From assembly GCA_009840065.1 (NCBI GenBank), contig VXON01000165.1, positions 1-11,090 on the forward strand: a stretch of 11,090 nucleotides of DNA. The letters run 5' to 3'. Under the pieces are notes generated by a model. That model saw only the letters and a list, made by a program, of their open reading frames with translations, ran no database searches and was not told the origin of the DNA. This stretch comes from Cenarchaeum sp. SB0662_bin_33. Its GTDB lineage: Archaea; Thermoproteota; Nitrososphaeria; Nitrososphaerales; Nitrosopumilaceae. The stretch's first letter is position 1. Each line of letters opens with the position of its first letter. This document shows, in pieces, positions 1-7,386 of this stretch. A program made the translations under genes and the position numbers.

Positions 1-64
1 GCAGCATCAGGCAATAACACATTTCAAGATTATTAATAGACAAGAAGGTGTCCGAGAACCGTAG

Positions 65-72
65 TTTAATAA
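65..72 (+). promoter_or_regulatory. Possible TATA box for the DUF3179 gene
   Basis: TTTAATAA is centred about 25-26 bases before the GTG at 94. That is the spacing expected for a leaderless archaeal transcript starting at 94, and it would favour that start over the GTG at 76. A second AT-rich stretch at 30-38 could serve the 76 start less well. No experimental support is visible. Confidence 0.3.
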
Positions 73-75
73 TGA

Positions 76-1209
76 GTGGGGCATCACACAAGCGTGTTGA
101 ATGCCAAGGTGCTAGCACCCATCTGCCTCGTCGTGGTCGTAGCAACCGCGTATGGTTCCTCCAACAGTACCGATACGACAGGGCCGGCTTTAGACAGTGC
201 AGATGTCATGGGACAGCATATCAACATAACCGTGATGGAGACAGACGGAGTCCTTCATACCATACCACTAAGAGATATCAGAAATGGCGGCGTACCCAAA
301 GATGGAATCCCGTCAATAGATGAACCTGTATTCATAAACGCCACGGATGCCACATCAATGAAGGATACTGATATTGTCATTGGTCTAAATATAGATGGAG
401 ACGTAAGGGCATATCCATTATCCATAATGGTCTGGCACGAAATCGTGAACGATGAGGTCGGCGGTATCCCGGTTGCTGTCACGTATTGTCCATTGTGCTA
501 TACCAGTCAGGTATTTGAGAGGGTGCTGGAAGATGAGGTCGTTGAGTTTGGCACAACCGGAAAGCTGTACCAGAGCAACCTGCTCATGTACGACAGACTC
601 ACAGACACCTACTGGAGCCAGGCTTTGGGGATGGCGGTAAAGGGTCCACTGAGTGGACAGATTCTGGATACCATTCCACTAGACCTGATGGAGTGGGGAG
701 ACTGGAAGAATGTGTATCCAAGTACACTAATACTCAGTACCAACACCGGACATGCCCGGCCCTATGATGTTGACCCATACGGTTCGTACTATACCGAAGA
801 ACGTATAGTGTTCCCCGTAAGCCATAGGGATGATAGACTACAGCTCAAGGATATAGTAATAGGAATGAAGGTCAATGGCACCCACAAGGCCTACAAACAG
901 TCTGATGTAGAGTCCCATACCATAATCAATGACAACATAGGCGATACCGACGTACTACTGCTGTCCAAATATGTGGGAAACACGCGCGTCTTTGATCGTA
1001 CCTTGGGAAATCAGACCCTTACGTTTCTGTATAATAATACGACACTTGTTGATGTGAATACCGGCTCAGAGTGGAGTTATGAGGGAGAAGCGGTGGCCGG
1101 CGAGCTTGCCGGCGAGCGGCTCACCAAGTTCTCCATATGGCCAGGATTCTGGTTTGAATGGGTCGCGTTTCATCCAGAGACATTGATTTATGGCTATGAA
1201 CAGGATTAG
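76..1209 (+). CDS. Secreted DUF3179 domain-containing protein
   Basis: The 377-residue product reads as a DUF3179 family protein. Biochemical function is unknown for this family. Residues 7-27 form a hydrophobic N-terminal signal or anchor, so the protein acts outside the cytoplasmic membrane. The body starts near residue 48. Family-like blocks are DGIPSIDEPVF (77-87), the stretch around AYPLSIMVWHEIVND (112-126), VTYCPLC (135-141) with a C138-x-x-C141 pair, and HTIINDNIG (281-289) as a second half-like repeat. It ends with the usual FWFEWVAFHPET (358-369). Length is normal for a secreted DUF3179 protein. A TGA at 73-75 sets the upstream limit. GTG 76, GTG 94, TTG 97 and GTG 109 are all possible starts, and 94 fits the TATA box at 65-72. 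The 3' end overlaps the next gene by 20 bases, suggesting co-expression. The conserved Cys and His residues suggest metal or redox chemistry, which is inference. Confidence 0.87.
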   Translation: MGHHTSVLNAKVLAPICLVVVVATAYGSSNSTDTTGPALDSADVMGQHINITVMETDGVLHTIPLRDIRNGGVPKDGIPSIDEPVFINATDATSMKDTDIVIGLNIDGDVRAYPLSIMVWHEIVNDEVGGIPVAVTYCPLCYTSQVFERVLEDEVVEFGTTGKLYQSNLLMYDRLTDTYWSQALGMAVKGPLSGQILDTIPLDLMEWGDWKNVYPSTLILSTNTGHARPYDVDPYGSYYTEERIVFPVSHRDDRLQLKDIVIGMKVNGTHKAYKQSDVESHTIINDNIGDTDVLLLSKYVGNTRVFDRTLGNQTLTFLYNNTTLVDVNTGSEWSYEGEAVAGELAGERLTKFSIWPGFWFEWVAFHPETLIYGYEQD

Positions 1210-1684
1210 CCCTGCATGGCAGGGCATAATGGCCGGTGCAGTCACCATATGCGTATACTTGGGAGTTGTTGTGGTCACCACCCCTGCACTGGACCCTGTA
1301 CCTGCAATATCCGCGGCACTGCAGTTGAACTCCATAGTAATAGTGGGCATGGGCATAGGAGTTGGCCTGCAGATTTACATATCAGGAAAGGCCCGGGCGG
1401 CAGGCTGTAGTATAGTATCCAAAAAGTCCCTAGGTGGAAACTCTGGCGGGGCTGCTGCCACCTCTTTCTTTTCGTTCTTTTCCCTAGTACCGTTGGGCTG
1501 CTGCGGATGGTGGCTGTACGCGCTATCACTGCTACCCGGAGTGCTGGGTACGGGGGCAACTGCTGTGCTCATAGAACATAGTCAGACACTGGCGTATGCA
1601 CTGCTAGTGGTGGTCTTTGGTCATGTTGGGATAGCGGCATACCGCCTCAGGCGTATACGCAACCTCATCCAGAGTGGACTATAA
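1190..1684 (+). CDS. Small membrane protein with an intramembrane Cys-Cys pair
   Basis: The 164-residue integral membrane protein is not firmly recognised. Hydrophobic segments lie at about 11-31, 46-64, 90-124 (long, possibly two or re-entrant) and 131-150. A basic tail, YRLRRIRN (151-158), suggests a cytoplasmic C-terminus. The third segment carries C104-C105 followed by GWW, after a Gly/Ser-rich linker KSLGGNSGG (79-87); C73 lies just before it. Vicinal cysteines in a membrane helix recall MerT-type metal transporters and membrane thiol-redox proteins. The resemblance is to the motif only. The gene starts at ATG 1190 (or ATG 1196), inside the last codons of the DUF3179 gene, so the two are probably translated from one mRNA and may act together at the membrane. 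A metal or thiol role is inference. Confidence 0.72.
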   Translation: MAMNRISPAWQGIMAGAVTICVYLGVVVVTTPALDPVPAISAALQLNSIVIVGMGIGVGLQIYISGKARAAGCSIVSKKSLGGNSGGAAATSFFSFFSLVPLGCCGWWLYALSLLPGVLGTGATAVLIEHSQTLAYALLVVVFGHVGIAAYRLRRIRNLIQSGL

Positions 1685-1874
1685 TACACCCACAAGTCCA
1701 TACCCAACTGGTACCTGCTCAGACCGACATGGCATCTATACATAAAATGCAGTCTTTTGCCTCGAAAAATAAATACAACCTGATCAAACAAACACAATTT
1801 GGGGTATCTCTGGTGCAGGCTTGGCTTTGGCCATGCAACACGTTTTCCGGATACTGCACTTTGATTAAAAAGGC

Positions 1875-1882
1875 TTTTATTT
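1875..1882 (+). promoter_or_regulatory. TATA box for the fusion protein gene
   Basis: TTTTATTT is preceded by a purine-rich AAAAAGG that could be a BRE. It is centred 25-26 bases before the GTG at 1904. This is near-ideal archaeal promoter geometry for a leaderless mRNA and supports that start. The rest of the 1685-1903 gap shows no gene or convincing terminator. Confidence 0.5.
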
Positions 1883-1903
1883 GATCCGTAAAGATGTAGT
1901 GGA

Positions 1904-4663
1904 GTGAGTCACATATTCCTGCTTGTTGCCATGGCACTGATGGTGTCTGTTGCAGGTCATGCATACGCCCAATCAGAGGATAGATTTGTCAGGCTGGAGA
2001 CGACCCAGGGGGAGATAGTCATAGAGCTGTTTTCCCAGGATGCCCCCAATCATGTGAACAACTTTGTGAAACTAGTGGACTCGGGATTCTACGATGGAAC
2101 AGTCTTTCACAGGGTAATAGACAATTTTATACTTCAGGGAGGAGACCCCAACACAATAAATGGTGAGCCCGCAACTTGGGGAACAGGCGGCAGTGCAGAG
2201 ACTCTGGATCAGGAGTTTAATGATATTCGGCACCATCGCGGCATAGTTTCCATGGCCAGAGCCGGCTACCCGGACAGCGCTAGCTCCCAATTCTTTATAG
2301 TCTTAAGAGATGCCGACTTCCTCAACGGACTGTATACCGTATTTGGGAGAGTATCCACCGAGGAGAGTTTTCAGACTTTGGCTGATATGGCCTCAATTCC
2401 AACAGATACCAATGGCATGCCGCAGGATCCAGCGCAGGCTAGAATAATAGAGGCCTTGGTTGTGGGCCGCTCCGAGGTGTCCGGCCTGCTTGATCTGCCT
2501 GCGCCTGAACGTACCGATTCTGTCACAAGTCATCTCACTGAGCGACAGATAATCGAGAGCGTCCCGTATGATGTAGACCTTGATGCCTCGGCCCTCCGGT
2601 ACCCGGGCCTGGGCGTGGAGGTGGAGGTTGTTGCAGAGAACTTGATCGTTCCATGGAGCATCGACTGGACACCTGACGGAACAATTTTATTCACCGAGAG
2701 GGGTGGTAGCCTACGATATATACAGAACGGGGAACTAGTCCTAGAACCGCTGCTCTCCCTCTCCGCGGACACCATTGAGGGTGGACTGCTGGGGGTAGCC
2801 GTGGATCCCAACTTTCAGGAAAACAACCACATCTATCTCTACTACACCTACAATGAGCCTGACTCTGGTATAACGGCCAACAAGGTCGTCCGCTACGTAT
2901 TCACTAATGGAGAGGTTGCAGAAGATCTAGTACTGATAGAGGGCATTCCCGGTGGGGACTTTCACGATGGTGGCCGTATACAGTTTGGGCCTGATGGCAA
3001 TCTCTACATAGCCACTGGGGATGGGGGCTACCCTGACCTAGCACAGAACTCTGACTCGCTGGCCGGAAAGATTCTTAGGATTAATCCGGACGGAACGATA
3101 CCCCATGACAACCCGTTTGAGGGCTCGCCGGTCTGGTCGCTGGGACACAGGAATCCCCAGGGGCTGGACTGGGACGAGTCGGGCAATCTGATCATCACCG
3201 AGCACGGCCCCTCCGGATGGAAGGGAGTGGGCCATGATGAGCTCAACCTGATAACGCCTGGTACTAACTATGGCTGGCCTGTCATTGTCGGGGATCAGAA
3301 GGCTGAGGGCATGCAGACGGCCATCTTTAACACCGGTACTGTCACCTGGGCGCCGTCCGGAGCCGAGTTCTATGATGGGGACAGTATACCCCAGTGGACC
3401 GGCAAGTACTTTGTCGCCACTCTCCGGGGGAGTCACCTGCACATGATAAACTTTGACCTACAGGAGGGTACCGTGGTATCCCACTCCAGACTCTTTCAGG
3501 ATGATTTTGGACGGTTGCGGGATGTGCAGACAGGACCGGACGACTTCCTTTACATACTCACCAGCAACCGCGACGGCAGAGGATCTGCAGACCATAACGA
3601 TGATAGGATTCTCAGGGTGGTTCCGCTCTTGGGGTCGGATATATCTAGAGATATCCTTGAGGGAAATGCTGTCTCCTATGAGAGTACTATAGTCGTGGAC
3701 GGTACCGAATACTTTATCGGGTATGAGATAACGGGGGGCGATCTGTTGAGGATTATGTCAAATACTGATTCAAAGTCACTGGTGGTCAGCATCGATGCAG
3801 ACTCCCATGGCTCGTTAACCCTGGACATACCAAGGATAGTGGCCGATGCCAAACTCGCAGGAGAGTACAACGACTATCGTGTACCTGAGGGAATACTGCA
3901 GTTTGGCCGCGCCAGCACAGGCCTCAACGACCGCGATTATATAGTGCTTGTAAATGGCGAGGTGGCCGACTTTGGGGAGACGGCATCCGCTGCAACACGG
4001 ACATTGACCATAGAATTCTCTCCGGAGACAAAAGTAATCGAAATAGTCGGCACCTTTGTGCAGGCACCTATATCCAACTATGATGTGGGCAGTCTTGATG
4101 CCGGCCCACTGATAATAGGTGGCGTGAATCTGAGCCAAGCATCACCGCGTCTGGGCAGCGCCGATGCACCCGTCACTATAATCGAGTTTGGTGACTATCA
4201 GTGTCCTAGGTGCAAGTCATGGTTTGAAAACACAAAGCCGCAGATAGACTCTGACTATATCAATGCCGGTTCAGTCAATCTGTACTTTGTGGATGTTGAC
4301 TACATTGGAGGTGACTCCCACACTGCATCAGTGGCCACCTACTGCGCCCAGGAACAGGACATGTACTGGGAGTACCACGGTACACTATACGAGAACCAGA
4401 GAGGCATTCACAGTGGCTGGGCTAGTGCCAGCAGCTTGGTGGGCTTTGCCAATGATATGGGTCTTGACACCGCCGAGTTTGAGGCATGCCTACAGTCCAG
4501 CGAGCAGAGGGACCGCTTGGACTTTAACGTGGAGCAGGGTATAAACCAGGGAGTACGAGGCACCCCACACTTTATCATAGTGGGTCCCGAGGGATCGATT
4601 CACATAAGAGGTCCCCAGCCGTATGGCTCTTTCGATAGCGTTATTCAGGATCTTTTAAACTAA
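1904..4663 (+). CDS. Exported cyclophilin / PQQ-type sugar dehydrogenase / beta domain / DsbA-like fusion protein
   Basis: The 919-residue protein has four parts. Residues 1-22 are a signal peptide ending at AYA. Residues 27-190 are a cyclophilin peptidyl-prolyl isomerase: FHRVI with catalytic-type R70, F75, QGGD (78-81) and QFF (129-131). Residues 236-575 are a soluble PQQ-dependent aldose/glucose dehydrogenase-like six-bladed propeller. Its landmarks are VPWSIDW (249-255), FHDGGR with the likely catalytic H354, GHRNPQGL (414-421), EHGP (433-436), DELN (445-448) and NYGWP (455-459). Residues 586-720 are a beta-rich domain of the kind seen in secreted thaumarchaeal proteins. Residues 735-919 are a DsbA-like thioredoxin domain with C767-P-R-C770, a cis-Pro loop GTPHF (P888) and extra C814 and C862. 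All active-site residues I can assign are intact and there is no frame break. The single GTG start fits the promoter at 1875-1882. It likely acts outside the membrane in folding and oxidation. The sugar substrate is unknown and no PQQ synthesis gene is in view. Confidence 0.9.
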   Translation: MSHIFLLVAMALMVSVAGHAYAQSEDRFVRLETTQGEIVIELFSQDAPNHVNNFVKLVDSGFYDGTVFHRVIDNFILQGGDPNTINGEPATWGTGGSAETLDQEFNDIRHHRGIVSMARAGYPDSASSQFFIVLRDADFLNGLYTVFGRVSTEESFQTLADMASIPTDTNGMPQDPAQARIIEALVVGRSEVSGLLDLPAPERTDSVTSHLTERQIIESVPYDVDLDASALRYPGLGVEVEVVAENLIVPWSIDWTPDGTILFTERGGSLRYIQNGELVLEPLLSLSADTIEGGLLGVAVDPNFQENNHIYLYYTYNEPDSGITANKVVRYVFTNGEVAEDLVLIEGIPGGDFHDGGRIQFGPDGNLYIATGDGGYPDLAQNSDSLAGKILRINPDGTIPHDNPFEGSPVWSLGHRNPQGLDWDESGNLIITEHGPSGWKGVGHDELNLITPGTNYGWPVIVGDQKAEGMQTAIFNTGTVTWAPSGAEFYDGDSIPQWTGKYFVATLRGSHLHMINFDLQEGTVVSHSRLFQDDFGRLRDVQTGPDDFLYILTSNRDGRGSADHNDDRILRVVPLLGSDISRDILEGNAVSYESTIVVDGTEYFIGYEITGGDLLRIMSNTDSKSLVVSIDADSHGSLTLDIPRIVADAKLAGEYNDYRVPEGILQFGRASTGLNDRDYIVLVNGEVADFGETASAATRTLTIEFSPETKVIEIVGTFVQAPISNYDVGSLDAGPLIIGGVNLSQASPRLGSADAPVTIIEFGDYQCPRCKSWFENTKPQIDSDYINAGSVNLYFVDVDYIGGDSHTASVATYCAQEQDMYWEYHGTLYENQRGIHSGWASASSLVGFANDMGLDTAEFEACLQSSEQRDRLDFNVEQGINQGVRGTPHFIIVGPEGSIHIRGPQPYGSFDSVIQDLLN

Positions 4664-4700
4664 ACTATAATGTTTGCCGGTTCCGGTATTACATGCAAAA

Positions 4701-4825
4701 GGAGAGTGTTTTGCTTTTTGAAGTTGATCGTGCGCAAAAACGTCGATACGTGTACTAAATGAAAAATTAATGGTTTTTTAATAATGGATGTTTTAAACGA
4801 TTTTTTGGTATTAAATTGGTTATTC
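4701..4825 (+). mobile_element. Decayed copy of the MITE-like element (right end lost)
   Basis: This stretch matches the element at 6975-7142 in the same orientation. The left end GGAGAGTG differs from TGAAAGTG at two positions and is followed by the same run through TTGATCG. Also shared are the central ACTAAATGAAAAATTAATGG and the block TTTTAAACGATTTTTTGGTA. After about 4825 the match is lost: the right terminal inverted repeat is absent and a gap of roughly 9 bases precedes a last ATTGGTTATT-like piece. No target duplication is visible. The rest of the 4664-5006 gap holds only the kinase promoter region. Confidence 0.7.
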
Positions 4826-4977
4826 AGAAATCCTTTGTTCTTGTAAGAGGAACCACCATATGTAATCCTGCGAGAGGTCAGCACACGCAAAAGACAGATG
4901 AAATGTATCAAACGGCTCCAAGTTTGCAGGTTTAATTTCATACACTCCAGACCCAAGTTTTTATACTGACGTTAGTG

Positions 4978-4989
4978 TTTTTATTATAA
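4978..4989 (+). promoter_or_regulatory. TATA box for the histidine kinase gene
   Basis: TTTTTATTATAA has its TATA core centred about 25 bases before the ATG at 5007, giving a leaderless transcript. Two other AT-rich boxes lie near, at 4958-4964 and 4991-5000. The first would give a leader of about 20 bases; the second is too close to the ATG. Confidence 0.45.
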
Positions 4990-5006
4990 TTTTATAATAT
5001 ACGAAT

Positions 5007-6311
5007 ATGATGCCGCTGCACAGTGTTGTTCTGCTGGTGGGAATTCAGATTATGCTAATATCTGCAAGCTTTTCAATCTTGATATACGCGGAAGCACAGA
5101 ATGCCCTTAATGGAAATTTGATAAATATTGTAGGAAAAAATCGACTGCTTGCCAATACTATACAACTTGAGCTTAACCGGGCGCTGTTTCATGATTATGA
5201 TGTACATCAACATATAGACATTGCAATTACAAACATGGAGAATAACATTCACATTGTAAAAAATGGTGGCATAATAGATGATGTTGAAATACCACCACTG
5301 CCACCAGAGTTTGATTCAGACTATGATATCTTATACATGAAATTCATGTTGTATAAATCGATGGTATATGAACTGCTTGAGTCAAGGGATCTTGACTTTG
5401 ACAGTGTAGAGGGCGCAGATGTTGTAAACAAGGCCCTAATTGATGCATCCGATTCGCTTACAGAGAAGTTGGGGCATAACTCTGAGACTATTGCAGTACA
5501 GAACATGTTCCTACAGATACTGCTCGGCTCAACGAATATTGTAATATTAATTATAATGGTAATTTTTATGTGGCGCATAATAAAAAAATACACGGCACAG
5601 ACAATACGTACAGAAAAATTCGAGGTTATTGGAAAATTTGCATCAATGATGGCACACGACATTAGGAATCCACTGGGTTCTCTACGCAACTCCATTGAGA
5701 TAATACAGCGCTCAAACCCATCACTCTCCACTGACAATGAGATGGTTCGTATAAACAGATCAATCAAGCGCATATCTCATCAGGTTGAGGGGGTACTAAA
5801 CTACGTTCGAGCAGTCCCCCTGATAGTAAATAAAGAATCCATTACTAGCATACTGCATAGATCAGCATACATGATGACGATACCTGAAAATATCACCATT
5901 ACTTTACCTGATGAGGATGACTCTACCATAGAGTGTGATGCTGAAAAACTAGAGTTTGTCTTTGTCAATCTATTACTAAATGCGGTGCAGGCCATAGGTG
6001 ATGATACAGGTCGCATAAATGTCAAAATTAGTGATAAAAACAATTACGAACCAGATAACTATATTACAATTACAATTGAAAATTCGGGTCCCACAATACC
6101 AGACGAAGTCATTCCACATGTCTTTGAACCCATGTTTACAACAAAGATGCAGGGTACCGGACTAGGCCTCACTAGCAGCAAGAACATTATAGAACTACAT
6201 AATGGAGCTATATCGGTCAGTAATGCGGACGGAATGGTGTTATTTATTGTCCGCATTCCCAAAGTATATAACAAAAAGAGGGGTGGGACATACAGGAAGG
6301 GCAAGGTGTAG
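5007..6311 (+). CDS. Two-transmembrane sensor histidine kinase
   Basis: The 434-residue membrane kinase would autophosphorylate on a His and pass phosphate to a receiver. TM1 spans about 6-28 and TM2 about 171-190. The outside loop (29-170) begins with NIVGKNRLLANTIQLELNRA, which resembles the PilJ-type sensory fold (NxxGxQRxLSQ-like). The ligand is unknown. There is no clear HAMP or PAS domain. The H-box is FASMMAHDIRNPLG with phospho-acceptor H217. The ATPase domain (about 275-418) has the N-box around N321-N325, a G1-like NSGPTIP (359-365) with Asn in place of the usual Asp, FEPMFTTK (373-380) and the GTGLGL lid (383-388). The Asn variant occurs in active kinases, so loss of activity is not implied. 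A basic tail ends the protein. ATG 5007 and ATG 5010 are adjacent starts. The receiver gene follows after 8 bases. Base composition is AT-richer than the upstream genes. Confidence 0.9.
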   Translation: MMPLHSVVLLVGIQIMLISASFSILIYAEAQNALNGNLINIVGKNRLLANTIQLELNRALFHDYDVHQHIDIAITNMENNIHIVKNGGIIDDVEIPPLPPEFDSDYDILYMKFMLYKSMVYELLESRDLDFDSVEGADVVNKALIDASDSLTEKLGHNSETIAVQNMFLQILLGSTNIVILIIMVIFMWRIIKKYTAQTIRTEKFEVIGKFASMMAHDIRNPLGSLRNSIEIIQRSNPSLSTDNEMVRINRSIKRISHQVEGVLNYVRAVPLIVNKESITSILHRSAYMMTIPENITITLPDEDDSTIECDAEKLEFVFVNLLLNAVQAIGDDTGRINVKISDKNNYEPDNYITITIENSGPTIPDEVIPHVFEPMFTTKMQGTGLGLTSSKNIIELHNGAISVSNADGMVLFIVRIPKVYNKKRGGTYRKGKV

Positions 6312-6319
6312 ATGATATT

Positions 6320-6706
6320 GTGACCAAGGCAGTAAAAAAGTGTAGGATACTTATAATAGATGATGACTCGGATTTTTTAGAGTCCTTGCATCTGAGACTT
6401 ATGATGGATGGGTATGATGTTCTTACACTTCCTGATGGTACAGATGCTGTCAAACAGTATGGGGAGTTTAAGCCAGATATTGTGTTTTTAGATGTAAGAA
6501 TGCCAAATATCAGCGGTTATGATGTATTTTTGCGCCTCAAGGCTCATAGTCCGGATGCTAAAATATACTTTACCTCGGGGTATGCACTTGATGAAGAAGA
6601 ATATGCTGTCGCTAGGTCACAATCTTTAGCCGGCATAATAACAAAACCGATAGATTCATCAGTCCTACGAAAAGTACTTGATAGTATCTGTCAAGATCAC
6701 AGCTGA
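6320..6706 (+). CDS. Stand-alone response regulator receiver
   Basis: The 128-residue CheY-like receiver has no output domain. The acidic pocket is D14-D15-D16, the phospho-acceptor D58 sits in FLDVRMP (56-62), the switch residue is T85 in YFTSGYA (83-89), and K109-P110 completes the active site. All key residues are present and the length is that of a single receiver. It starts at GTG 6320, 8 bases after the kinase stop, so it is almost certainly the partner of that kinase. The output must pass through protein contacts, a further relay or another regulator. Whether the winged-helix protein at 7387-8202 is involved cannot be told. A T-run at 6745-6749 may end the transcript. Confidence 0.9.
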   Translation: MTKAVKKCRILIIDDDSDFLESLHLRLMMDGYDVLTLPDGTDAVKQYGEFKPDIVFLDVRMPNISGYDVFLRLKAHSPDAKIYFTSGYALDEEEYAVARSQSLAGIITKPIDSSVLRKVLDSICQDHS

Positions 6707-6863
6707 TTCATGCAGTCACCGGCCCCTTCCGCAAAGACAAATGATTTTTCGAATTACCACATCTCTGCATAAAAATAGTCATGTATCTGATTATTTGGGG
6801 ATATTCTGACATGTACTCACAGAACCAGGTTTGGTGATACAGGGGCTGTGGTCTGTTATGTGA

Positions 6864-6900
6864 GGGATAGTACAATGTGCTCACCTGAACATGCTATCTC
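6864..6900 (+). other. Imperfect hairpin in the gap after the receiver gene
   Basis: A 7-bp stem (6864-6870 with 6894-6900, one G:T pair) encloses a 4-bp stem (6875-6878 with 6889-6892) and a 10-base loop. An alternative outer pairing AGGGAT/ATCCCT uses downstream bases. It could be part of an RNA leader, a small RNA or chance. Apart from this, the mobile element and an unassigned AT-rich tract, the 6707-7386 gap shows nothing I can name. Confidence 0.25.
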
Positions 6901-6968
6901 CAAATCCCTATGTAACACATAAAATAATCATCAACCGTATTTTCTAGAGGACCGCTATACGATCTGCA

Positions 6969-7148
6969 TAGTATTGAAAGTGTTTTGCTTTTTGAAGTTG
7001 ATCGTGTGTAAAAACGATGACGCGTGCACTAAATGAAAAATTAATGGTTTCTATTACCAATCATGGGTGTTTTAAACGATTTTTTGGTATTGAATAGTAA
7101 TCATTGGTTGTTTATGGTACTTCAAAAAGCAAAACACTTTCATAGTAT
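6969..7148. mobile_element. MITE-like element with perfect TIRs and TAGTAT target duplication
   Basis: The element proper is 6975-7142 (168 bp). Its ends are perfect 24-bp inverted repeats: 6975-6998 begins TGAAAGTGTTTTGC and 7119-7142 ends GCAAAACACTTTCA. Direct copies of TAGTAT at 6969-6974 and 7143-7148 flank it, as expected for a 6-bp target-site duplication. There is no room for a transposase and no open frame of note, so it would be a non-autonomous element moved in trans. The perfect TIRs and intact duplication suggest recent insertion. The interior also holds long T-runs that could stop transcription. A degraded relative lies at 4701-4825. The transposase family is not known. Confidence 0.82.
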
Positions 7149-7386
7149 TCTAAAAAAAACCAAACACCACTATCCAAGAGCAAAGGTACTTTTACGTCCT
7201 AGAGGTGTCCACGACTTTTGCATTTTAGTATATGATCTTTAAAGATGTATTTCATTTTTGAATCATTGGGCAGGTGGCATGGGGTGGTACGAAGCGTGCA
7301 GGGGAACAAATATCAAAGGAACATGACTCTGGGCGGCGCAGCTATTATGCAGGCACGAATCATCTGTTCTCGCGGGAGGAATCCGG

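Noticed and set aside
1097..1120. 12-base tandem repeat GCCGGCGAGC in the DUF3179 gene
   Set aside because: It encodes AGELAGER, which fits the usual Gly/Leu-rich end of the family; no sign of an unstable repeat.
3038..3442. 134-residue minus-strand frame inside the dehydrogenase domain
   Set aside because: Antisense shadow of a well-supported coding region.
4677..4686. CCGGTTCCGG palindrome after the fusion gene
   Set aside because: Two-base loop cannot form a stable hairpin and no T-run follows directly.
5871..5888. ATGATGA...CTGA resembling C/D box RNA motifs
   Set aside because: Lies within the kinase coding sequence with no second box pair; chance match.
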